Positions 41,276-48,363 of a stretch of DNA of 64,000 nt are shown piece by piece; positions within the stretch are counted from its first letter, which is position 1; each line of letters begins with the position of its first letter. Both the position numbers and the translations under genes were made by a program. The notes beneath the pieces are model-generated. The model saw only the letters and a program-made list of their open reading frames with translations. It made no database searches and was not told the DNA's origin. The stretch comes from CAZDWZ01 sp964509425 (lineage in GTDB: Bacteria > Bdellovibrionota_C > UBA2361 > SZUA-149 > CAZDWZ01): contig CAZDWZ010000001.1 of assembly GCA_964509425.1 (NCBI GenBank), forward strand, positions 248,001-312,000, in the 5' to 3' direction.

Positions 41276-42433
41276 CTACAACCGAAGTAGATTCCGCTGA
41301 ACTTCACCGGTCACAATCGCCTCGGAGCACCCGATTATCATGTCTACTTCCAAGCGCACTCCGAACTCTTTCAGGTAAATTCCCGGCTCGATCGAAAAGC
41401 AACTCCCCGGAATCAAGAGTCGTTCGTCCCTCGATTCAAAATCGTCGATGTTCGCTCCCGCTCCGTGAACCGATGTTCCAATCGAATGTCCCGTACGATG
41501 AACAAACTGAGCTCCGAACCCAGCTTTGTCGATGAACGCACGAACCTCTCGATCCACCTCGTATCCGGCGATTGGGACTTTCGCCTTCACCCGGTCCTTT
41601 ATGAGTTGAATTGCGAGATCGCGCGCCGAGGCAACCGTTTCAAATACCTGATGTACAAGTGGTGGAGGCTCGCCAAGGAAACCGACCCAGGTAATGTCGT
41701 AATAGGGCGCTTCCTCCTCGAGAAGCTTCGCCCAAAGATCGATGAGCACCAGGTCGCCCGTTTCGATGAGATAATCCTTGCCGGCTTCCGGTTCGTAATG
41801 CGGATCGCCGGAATGATTCTTCACGGCGACCACCGGACCGTGATCGGTGAAAAGTCCGGATTCGGAGAATCGCCTCAGAATGAAATCGCGAACATCCGTC
41901 TCTCGAATTCGACCCGTTTCCCGGCCAACCAGCTCGAATGCTTCGCGGCGAATTCCGTCCACGCGCCGACCAGCTTCGAGGTGCATTTCTTCTTGCGCGG
42001 GACTAAATATCGCGAACGCTCGTTGGATCAGAGCGGCAGAGCTGATCACGTCAACTCCGAAACTACGAACCAACTCGACCACGCCAGCGTCGACCAGCGA
42101 CACTCGAAGCAGGCTGCCGTTCTTTGAATATTGCATGGCAACGTTCCCGCAGCCGTCCAGAATTTGCTTTACTCCTGCCTCCTGTTCTTGCCAGCTCGAA
42201 TATTGGACCACCGAGCCCGGAAGCGTCGAAAGCGCGTTCGGTTCAATTCGGTGCAGTAGCTTTCGCGGCTCCCCAGCTTGAGGAATCAGATAATACCAGC
42301 GGCGGCTGTTTATCTCGGACCGCGGTAGGCCGAGTAACTCGGCAGCTACCGGATCCCGAGAGTGGTGGTCGGCGAAAAGCCACCCGTCGACGCCGGATTC
42401 TTTCAAGGCAAATTGAATTTCTTGCAGGTTCAA
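41276..42433 (-). CDS. M24-family peptidase (Xaa-Pro aminopeptidase-like)
   Basis: The 385-residue protein has an N-terminal creatinase-like domain (MNLQEIQFALKESGVDGWLFADHH) and a C-terminal pita-bread metal-peptidase domain. Metal ligands are visible: two aspartates in LVLIDLWAKLLEEEAPYYDITW, the histidine in VHRTGHSIGTSVHG, and glutamates in FSIEPGIYLKEFG and VRLEVDMII. These are the five residues of dinuclear aminopeptidase P-type sites. No signal peptide, so it acts in the cytoplasm on peptides with a second-position proline, or another bond. The ATGA overlap with the VWA gene couples its translation to the sigma-factor cluster. Confidence 0.9.
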   Translation of the reverse strand: MNLQEIQFALKESGVDGWLFADHHSRDPVAAELLGLPRSEINSRRWYYLIPQAGEPRKLLHRIEPNALSTLPGSVVQYSSWQEQEAGVKQILDGCGNVAMQYSKNGSLLRVSLVDAGVVELVRSFGVDVISSAALIQRAFAIFSPAQEEMHLEAGRRVDGIRREAFELVGRETGRIRETDVRDFILRRFSESGLFTDHGPVVAVKNHSGDPHYEPEAGKDYLIETGDLVLIDLWAKLLEEEAPYYDITWVGFLGEPPPLVHQVFETVASARDLAIQLIKDRVKAKVPIAGYEVDREVRAFIDKAGFGAQFVHRTGHSIGTSVHGAGANIDDFESRDERLLIPGSCFSIEPGIYLKEFGVRLEVDMIIGCSEAIVTGEVQRNLLRL

Positions 42434-45105
42434 AATCTTTCGGGCGCGTTTACTCCGGGCCGTACAGCCTGGGCATTCTTGACCAAGTTCACAAACTCTC
42501 TTCGTTGCCCCGACGGATCCCCTTCAACCGAACGCTCAGCAAGTGCCGCAATATCCTTGTAGGTGTAGTTCCCTGCAAATTTGCTCCCACGGAGCAGAGT
42601 CCCGAAATAGGCTACTGCACTTGCAAAGCGGAAGTCTGCGCTCGCCTCCTCTGAGCTTTTCTTGACACGGGAGGCTTCAATTGGGAACTCCAAAAGCTGA
42701 GATACGTTTCCATCCGGCTCCTTGTATCGGACCTTGAGAAACGCGAGCTCCGGCTCCATTCCCTCCTTCGCGACGGGAGCGGGACTTTCTGATGCCAACG
42801 CGCGATAGCGGTATTCCGTATTGAGCCGCCGTGCGAGCTCGGTGTTAGTAAGCACGACCTCGTAGAGCGCAGTAACTTCGTGCCCGACTCCGATTTCTCC
42901 GGCATCAATCGCATCATTATTGAAATCTTCCTTTGCGAGCTTGCGATTGTCGTATCCGATAAGACGATATTGCGCGACGTGCTGAGGATTAAACTCAATT
43001 TGAAGTTTCACATCCTTTGCAACAACTTCAACGGTTCCAGCAATCTTTTCTCCTAAGACTCGGCGAGCTTCTTGAAAGCTATCGAGATAGAAAAAATTAC
43101 CATTCCCCTTGTTCGCGAGCTGCTCGAGGCGAGCGTCTTTGAGATTATTCGTCCCGACTCCGAGAGTCGTCAGCGTAACCCCGCTCTTTCGCTTTTCTTC
43201 GATAAGCTTGACGAGCGAATCATTCGACGTAACACCCACATTGAAGTCACCGTCCGTTGCGAGGACCACTCGATTCACCCCGCCGACGATCCGATTTCTC
43301 TCAGCGACTTCGTAGGCCATATGGATGCCGCCTTCGCCGTTCGTGCTCCCGCCCGCATTCAGACCGTCGATAGCAGCAAGGATTTTTGAGGATTCCTTTA
43401 CCGAAGTTCCGTCAAGCACCAGTCCGGCCGCTCCCGCATAGGTAACGATCGCAACCTTGTCTTGTTGACGCATGTTTTGAACGAGAACATGGAGTCCCTT
43501 TTTGATGAGCTCAAGCCGATCGGGCGGCGACATCGAGCCAGACACGTCGATCAAGAACACCAAATTCCACGCTTTCGACTCGGCGACAGCATCTCGCGCG
43601 CGAATCCCCAGCGAAAGCAGTAAGCGATCGCTCTCCAAAGGCGCCGGAGCAATCTCATATGTGAGCTGAAACGGCTTCTCACGCTGCGAGGGATAGTTAT
43701 AATCAAAATAATTGACGAACTCTTCGATTCGCACCGAGCTTGCAGGCGGAAAACTCCCGGCCTGCAGATAGCGCCGAGCATTGGTATAACTTGCCGTGTC
43801 GACATCAACGCTAAACGTTGACATCGGCTCATCCTTTGTCTGAATACGCGGCTGCTCCTCGTAAGTCTTATAATTGTCGTCTTGATCGACATCGCGCGGT
43901 TGCCGCGGATACGCGGGCACCGGCTCGGGGATTGGCGCTGGAGGCGGAGGTGCCATAATACCTTCCACCACTCGATCAGCTGCGGGTTCGGCCTGCGGCA
44001 TCGATGCGGCTACCTTTGGCGAGCGTACTCGCCGCGCGGCGGAGTCATCGCTCCGGCCTTCAATCCCGGAGATCCCCTTATTCGGTCGCACATTACCCGT
44101 CGCCGATCCTATAAATCCAATGTTGCCCTGGGGCTTCGCTGCAACCCGTTGCCGGTCCGGAGCTTGTTCACGCTCCGAAGACGGAGGGCCCTGTTCTTCA
44201 AAATCAACGCTCCCGGAACCACCCGACCAGCGGTCAAGACTCTGAATATTTTGCTTAGACCCGCTGGCGAGGTTGCCGGCACCTTCACCGCCCGCCAAAT
44301 TCCCGGCGCGGCCGACAACAGGAGCTTCAATCGATTTCCGTTTCTCAGCGTCCTTTTTCTCCCCAGTGAAAGGTTGTCCTGCCGACAATGGCCCGGAAGG
44401 AGACACACTGGAAGCTTGCGGCGCGCCGTCTAAGCTTCTTCTCGTTTCGTCGAGACGCTTCAACACCGCGACTTTCTCGTCAACCGGCTTGGCGTCATGT
44501 AAGGCTTGAGTAACGGGAGCAGGCTGGCTCTCTTTGGCGAGCGGTTCACGCTGAGCTTCCTCTTTTCTCTGCTCCATTCGCAGTTTGCCGGACTCAACCG
44601 GACTCACCGATTGATCGATTTTTTCCGCAATCCGCTGATCTTTATCTCGTGGCGCAGGATCGGACTTCGAAGGAGGAGTCTCCGCGGTAGATTGCGCTCC
44701 CGGCTTTTCCAGTCCCGTCGATTCCACCATCTGCTCACTTGCTCGCCGCTGGAGTGGACCGCCCGGCACCTTGCTGCTCAACGCAAAAACCATCACCAAG
44801 GTGGCAACGAAGGCCGCTCCCGAGGCGAGCTGCAAACTTTTTTTACTCATAGCCATGTACAACCTCCTGACTAAACCTGAACTCTCATCTTCAAGCCGAT
44901 CCATCACCTTCACTGCTAACTGCGGACCGGGCTTATGTTCTTCGCCGGCGAGACGTTTCTCGACGGCCACCACACGCTGATAGGCGCGAAAAGCACTTTG
45001 CAAGTCACCGTCGTTTTCGAGGGCGGACTTCATCTCTGCAGCTTCGCGTTCTGTCAGCGAACCTTCGAGATAATCTAAAAATTTCTCTTCGAGATTTCTC
45101 GCCAT
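42430..45105 (-). CDS. Transmembrane anti-sigma-like protein with extracytoplasmic VWA domain
   Basis: The 891-residue protein combines three parts. The N-terminal about 85 residues (LEEKFLDYLEGSLTEREAAEMKSAL...) resemble the cytoplasmic end of anti-sigma factors, without the zinc HxxxCxxC motif. A single helix at about 94-111 (LASGAAFVATLVMVFAL) follows, then about 290 residues of low-complexity linker rich in S, P, Q, G and E. The C-terminal half is a YfbK/DUF3520-like VWA protein: TFSVDVDTASYTNARRYL, then the MIDAS site FLIDVSGSMS (about 520), with LDGTSVKES, NAGGSTNGEGG and VLATDGDFN. The ATG overlaps the sigma gene stop (TGATG), and GGAGG precedes it. Signal transfer across the membrane to the adjacent ECF sigma factor is inferred. 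Confidence 0.88.
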   Translation of the reverse strand: MARNLEEKFLDYLEGSLTEREAAEMKSALENDGDLQSAFRAYQRVVAVEKRLAGEEHKPGPQLAVKVMDRLEDESSGLVRRLYMAMSKKSLQLASGAAFVATLVMVFALSSKVPGGPLQRRASEQMVESTGLEKPGAQSTAETPPSKSDPAPRDKDQRIAEKIDQSVSPVESGKLRMEQRKEEAQREPLAKESQPAPVTQALHDAKPVDEKVAVLKRLDETRRSLDGAPQASSVSPSGPLSAGQPFTGEKKDAEKRKSIEAPVVGRAGNLAGGEGAGNLASGSKQNIQSLDRWSGGSGSVDFEEQGPPSSEREQAPDRQRVAAKPQGNIGFIGSATGNVRPNKGISGIEGRSDDSAARRVRSPKVAASMPQAEPAADRVVEGIMAPPPPAPIPEPVPAYPRQPRDVDQDDNYKTYEEQPRIQTKDEPMSTFSVDVDTASYTNARRYLQAGSFPPASSVRIEEFVNYFDYNYPSQREKPFQLTYEIAPAPLESDRLLLSLGIRARDAVAESKAWNLVFLIDVSGSMSPPDRLELIKKGLHVLVQNMRQQDKVAIVTYAGAAGLVLDGTSVKESSKILAAIDGLNAGGSTNGEGGIHMAYEVAERNRIVGGVNRVVLATDGDFNVGVTSNDSLVKLIEEKRKSGVTLTTLGVGTNNLKDARLEQLANKGNGNFFYLDSFQEARRVLGEKIAGTVEVVAKDVKLQIEFNPQHVAQYRLIGYDNRKLAKEDFNNDAIDAGEIGVGHEVTALYEVVLTNTELARRLNTEYRYRALASESPAPVAKEGMEPELAFLKVRYKEPDGNVSQLLEFPIEASRVKKSSEEASADFRFASAVAYFGTLLRGSKFAGNYTYKDIAALAERSVEGDPSGQRREFVNLVKNAQAVRPGVNAPERF

Positions 45106-45728
45106 CACTTTTCACCTCCCAGGGCGAGGAATGACTCTTTCAGCACAAGACGGGCTTTGTTGAGCCGGGATCGGACGGTACCGATAGGAATTGCGAGGAG
45201 AGAAGCAGTTTCTTCGTAAGACTTCCCCTCGAGGCTGCAAAGCACGAGAACGTCGCGAAGTTTTGGATTCAAAGCTCCGATGAGGTTCCGAAACTGATCG
45301 AGGTCGCTGGATGAATCGGCAGAGGCGTTTCCTGGCCGATCGTGTCGGTCCGAAGAGAAGCTCTCGGTCTTCTGACGTTCCTTATGTGCTCGTGAAGAAA
45401 AATAACTATTCATTGTATTCAGCGCGATTCTCGTCAGCCAAGTTGAGAATTTAGCTTCAAAACGGAAGAGATGAAGGTTTCGATACGCTTTGACGAACGC
45501 CTCTTGCACCAACTCTTCTGCAAGCTGCCGGTCACCTAGTTGCCGCATGATGAGCGCAAAAACCGGTTCCTGATGCCGAAGCACGAGAAGCCGGAAACGA
45601 TCACGATCACCTCGAATAACGGCGCGAATGATCGAAGCATCATCCTCCTCACGGAGCGAGGATGGCTCGGGAAAACCTGGATCTTCTGTTCCCTGCGACA
45701 CGCGGTTATAGGTCTCCAGACTGCTCAC
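45105..45728 (-). CDS. ECF-type RNA polymerase sigma factor
   Basis: The 207-residue protein has sigma region 2 (FRLLVLRHQEPVFALIMRQLGDRQLAEELVQEAFVKAYRNLHLFRFEAKFSTWLTRIALN), a variable polar linker, and region 4 with LNPKLRDVLVLCSLEGKSYEETASLLAIPIGTVRSRLNKAR, the promoter -35 helix-turn-helix. Regions 1 and 3 are absent, as usual for the ECF type. The gene is first in a three-gene run, ECF sigma then VWA/anti-sigma then M24 peptidase, each overlapping the next. This arrangement suggests the VWA protein controls it. Promoter specificity is not known. Confidence 0.94.
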   Translation of the reverse strand: MSSLETYNRVSQGTEDPGFPEPSSLREEDDASIIRAVIRGDRDRFRLLVLRHQEPVFALIMRQLGDRQLAEELVQEAFVKAYRNLHLFRFEAKFSTWLTRIALNTMNSYFSSRAHKERQKTESFSSDRHDRPGNASADSSSDLDQFRNLIGALNPKLRDVLVLCSLEGKSYEETASLLAIPIGTVRSRLNKARLVLKESFLALGGEK

Positions 45729-45756
45729 ATCGCTCTTCGCTTTTAGCCGATTTGCC

Positions 45757-45773
45757 CGGAAGCCTGCCTTCCG
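45757..45773. promoter_or_regulatory. Short inverted repeat upstream of the sigma-factor gene
   Basis: CGGAAG (45757-45762), CCTGC and CTTCCG (45768-45773) form a perfect 6-base-pair inverted repeat about 30 bases upstream of the sigma-factor start, in the 234-base intergenic shared with the divergent lipoprotein gene. It could be an operator or leader hairpin. Short and not repeated elsewhere, so confidence is low. Confidence 0.25.
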
Positions 45774-45962
45774 TATGAAGTTAGACCTCAGACTACGAGC
45801 GAGAGTTCATTTCCGAAGAATTCGTGGTGAGCTGAATTTTCAGGATAATTACCGGGGGCTTACAGCCGGTCAAGGAAAACTTTACCAAGGAATGCGGGCG
45901 AATCTCCAGGACCGGTGAGTGGCGTCATGCCAGCCAGGCACGATTCCGGATATTTGTGCCTC

Positions 45963-46499
45963 ATGAATAAAGCTCTCCTCTCCTCACTCGTCATCGGATG
46001 CGCGCTTTTAACCGCTTGCCGGAAAGCTCCCCTCGACGAATTTCAGGGCACCGCCCCAGCCATGAATTTCCAGGATTTTTTCGAGGGAAAAACTCGAGGC
46101 TACGGTCAGATCTACACCGGGGGCTCGCTATCAGGTGAATTCGTCGTCGACATAAACGGGTATTGGAGGGGTGACTCGCTCATCATGGCCGAACACTTTC
46201 GATTCAGAGACGGGCGAGAGGTCAGAAGAGAATGGGCGGTGAAGAAAACGGGCCTCAATCGATTCGAAGCGACGGCGGACGATGTGGAGAAGAAAGCCGA
46301 AGGGGAATCCGCAGGGAGGGCGGTTCGTTTCCGGTATCGCATGAATATCGAGAAATTCTCCGGTTCATCTCGAACGGTGGAGTTTGAAGATTGGATGTTT
46401 CAGCAGTCTCCTACGCTCGTGCTGAACAGGGCGGTTCTGCGGAAATGGGGAATCTCCGTCGGGGAGATGATCGCGGTGTTCGAGAAGGTTAGCGAATAA
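45963..46499 (+). CDS. DUF3833-like lipoprotein
   Basis: The 178-residue product (ATG at 45963) has a signal peptide ending in the lipobox LLTAC (about residue 19), so it is probably lipid-anchored. The mature domain follows the DUF3833 pattern. FQDFFEGKTRGYGQIYTGG comes first, then SGEFVVDINGYWRGDSLIMAEHFRFRDGREVRREWAVKKTG, which alternates strands with the conserved F-DG-x-x-x-x-R-x-W segment, and SRTVEFEDWMFQQ, LRKWGISVGEMIAVF. Related proteins occur in many Gram-negatives; function unknown. It is divergent from the sigma-factor cluster, 234 bases apart. The 16-codon open upstream extension has no signal-peptide value. Confidence 0.82.
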   Translation: MNKALLSSLVIGCALLTACRKAPLDEFQGTAPAMNFQDFFEGKTRGYGQIYTGGSLSGEFVVDINGYWRGDSLIMAEHFRFRDGREVRREWAVKKTGLNRFEATADDVEKKAEGESAGRAVRFRYRMNIEKFSGSSRTVEFEDWMFQQSPTLVLNRAVLRKWGISVGEMIAVFEKVSE

Positions 46500-46580
46500 T
46501 TTCTGAACTCTGCGATTCGTTTCAGTCCCGCGGAGTCGAGAAGCTGGACAGCAACAACGCTTGTTGATACGAGCGCATCC

Positions 46581-47363
46581 ATGGAAATGCTTGATTTTCT
46601 AATTCGCCTCGCTCGCGGAGCGGGCGAGAAGCTGAGCGGTGACGCCACGATCATCCAACAGAAAGAGGGCGGTGGAAACGTCGTTACTGCGGCTGACATG
46701 GCGTCAGAGGAGTATATTCTCGAAGCACTCGCAGAAAACTTCCCAAACTATCTTTGTCTCTCCGAGGAAACGCGATCTTCGCTCACTCATCCCGAAAAGA
46801 TTCCGAATTTGTTCATCATCGATCCGCTCGACGGCACGACAAACTTCGCTCGCGGATTACCCTGTTACTGCGTTTCGATTGCGTATGCCGAACACGGGAT
46901 CGTTCAAGCTGGAGTCGTCTTCGATCCGACACGAAATGAAATCTTCACGGCAGCGAAGGGTCATGGTGCCTTGCTGAATGGCCGGCCGATACGTGTGGCG
47001 CCTGAGTCATCGCTCTCCGGAGCGATGATCGACCTCGGTTGTCCCTACCGCCACGAAGACTTTCGGCGAGTGCTCCCGGCACATGAAAAAGTCCAAAAGC
47101 AAGGAATGCGCATAGTGAACCTCGGCTCGGCTGCACTTGAATGCGCTTACGTGGCGTGCGGGAGGCTCTCCGCATTTTATGAATCGGGCATAAAGCCATG
47201 GGATGTCGCCGCCGGACAAATTCTCGTATTGGAAGCCGGCGGTGAAATCCACTTCACCCCGACCTCTGGTTCGATATTCTCGTTCCGCGATTTTCTTGCG
47301 TGCACACCAGGGATTTCCGAGGAGCTCCGAAACACAATTGGGACGAACGGCGAAGAGTATTAA
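46581..47363 (+). CDS. Inositol-monophosphatase-family phosphatase
   Basis: The 260-residue protein has the lithium-sensitive phosphatase signatures. VVTAADMASEEYILEAL has the early acidic metal ligand, FLCLSEET follows as the second, and IIDPLDGTTNFARGLPCYCVSIAY holds the D-P-x-D-G-T motif binding Mg. The late KPWDVAAGQILVLEAGG carries the W-D-x-A-A motif. It probably hydrolyses a sugar or inositol phosphate. Related enzymes include SuhB and CysQ, but it lacks features that would settle which. It is cotranscribed after the DUF3833-like lipoprotein, 81 bases later. Its C-terminus is convergent with a small orphan gene. Confidence 0.92.
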   Translation: MEMLDFLIRLARGAGEKLSGDATIIQQKEGGGNVVTAADMASEEYILEALAENFPNYLCLSEETRSSLTHPEKIPNLFIIDPLDGTTNFARGLPCYCVSIAYAEHGIVQAGVVFDPTRNEIFTAAKGHGALLNGRPIRVAPESSLSGAMIDLGCPYRHEDFRRVLPAHEKVQKQGMRIVNLGSAALECAYVACGRLSAFYESGIKPWDVAAGQILVLEAGGEIHFTPTSGSIFSFRDFLACTPGISEELRNTIGTNGEEY

Positions 47364-47393
47364 CTCCGCCGTCCAATCCCGGTTGACGAGATT

Positions 47394-47804
47394 TTAGGCG
47401 GCGGGAACCACCGGCGCGAGTTCAACCTTAGCGTTCCGCAGCGAGTGTGCCACAAACACCCGGGCGCTGCCGTTTTCGCTGCAGGCGACGGCCGAGATCT
47501 GCAGCGTCTCCACGTCGAGGGACACTCGAATCAGCTCACCCTTCTCGGCGGTGAGCAGTTCGATGAGTTTGGCAGCTTTCAGCTTGACCACCTTCAGCCC
47601 CTCCGGCTTACGCGTGCTGACCGCGACCTGATCCTCCCCCTCAGGGAGGTAGTAACACTTGGTCGCTTCACGCGTCGGGAACGCGACGTACACCCCGTGC
47701 GCGTCGGTCCAGAGCGTCACGTCCTGGTCGGGGTCGAGCACCTCGATCGCCACCAACGCCACCTTCACGTTCGCAGCTCGCAACTTGCCTTCGTAAATCG
47801 GCAT
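47394..47804 (-). CDS. Orphan protein of unknown function in a G+C-richer segment
   Basis: The 136-residue product (ATG at 47804, with AGG seven bases upstream) starts MPIYEGKLRAANVKVALVAI. It is a mix of short strands and lysine-rich helix (LKVVKLKAAKLIELL), with a late HSLRNAKVELAPVV. Two cysteines; no signal peptide. I recognise no family. Codon use differs from neighbours: third positions are mostly G or C (CTG, GTG, ACC, GAG), and the segment stands out as G+C-rich. The opposite strand also keeps a 143-codon frame, but its translation is poor in hydrophobic pattern. Possibly acquired by transfer. It is convergent with the phosphatase gene. Confidence 0.55.
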   Translation of the reverse strand: MPIYEGKLRAANVKVALVAIEVLDPDQDVTLWTDAHGVYVAFPTREATKCYYLPEGEDQVAVSTRKPEGLKVVKLKAAKLIELLTAEKGELIRVSLDVETLQISAVACSENGSARVFVAHSLRNAKVELAPVVPAA

Positions 47805-48303
47805 CGGAAACCTACCCAACAGAGCACCGGGGGGAGTTTGGATGTGCGGCCCCGGTTACCGCACGAAAAGGCTTGAGGGCAGCCTCTTCATGCGATAACC
47901 GAGCGATCAAAACTGCGCCGTTCTCTTGAGTTTCGGAAACCTCATCCTCGCGTTCGTCCGCCGGATCAGAAAAGGATTCGGCGCATGGACTTCGAGAGCA
48001 TCAAAACTTTATATTGAAAGGAAAAAGACCGTCACCGGATTTATTCCTCCGGGCGGTGAAGGCAGTCGTGCTGCGAACATCACGCTTACGTCATGAAGTC
48101 GTCGGTCGTTTTGATGACTCAGGTTATAAGTTTTTCAGATCATATTCAGAGACGGCGCATGCTCTGCAATTCCCAGGCGAGCTGGGGGGAGACGCGTGGG
48201 GAGGCCAGCGTTTCAAGCAGGCCTATCGGGCCCTCTGGATCCTACGACCTCGCTTCTCCGCAAAGAAAATGCCGGAAAGACGTGCGCTTACTCCGAAAAA
48301 GAA
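47805..48303. other. Intergenic region without a convincing gene
   Basis: About 500 bases lie between the orphan gene and the pnp terminator. Several frames are open for 60-140 codons, but they start with TTG or lack ribosome sites, and the longest runs into pnp antisense. There is one small inverted repeat (TGCGG...CCGCA near 47846) and an A/T-rich TTTATATT patch around 48010. I see no RNA gene and no repeat. It may hold a promoter for the orphan gene. Confidence 0.45.
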
Positions 48304-48342
48304 AACGGCCCGGGGGATATCTTCGATATCCCCCGGGCCGTT
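48304..48342 (-). terminator. Strong intrinsic terminator of pnp operon
   Basis: On the minus strand AACGGCCCGGGGGATATC pairs perfectly with GATATCCCCCGGGCCGTT around a GAA loop. The result is an 18-base-pair stem, very G+C-rich, followed by TTCTTTTTC. It starts 21 bases after the pnp stop codon. No T-run follows on the plus strand, so its direction matches pnp. Confidence 0.95.
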
Positions 48343-48363
48343 GGTAATTGCCAAATTCAGCGA

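Noticed and set aside
47445..47876. 143-codon plus-strand frame opposite the orphan gene at 47394-47804
   Set aside because: Translation is rich in H, R and Q with no hydrophobic periodicity. The minus-strand product looks more like a folded protein, although the choice is not certain.
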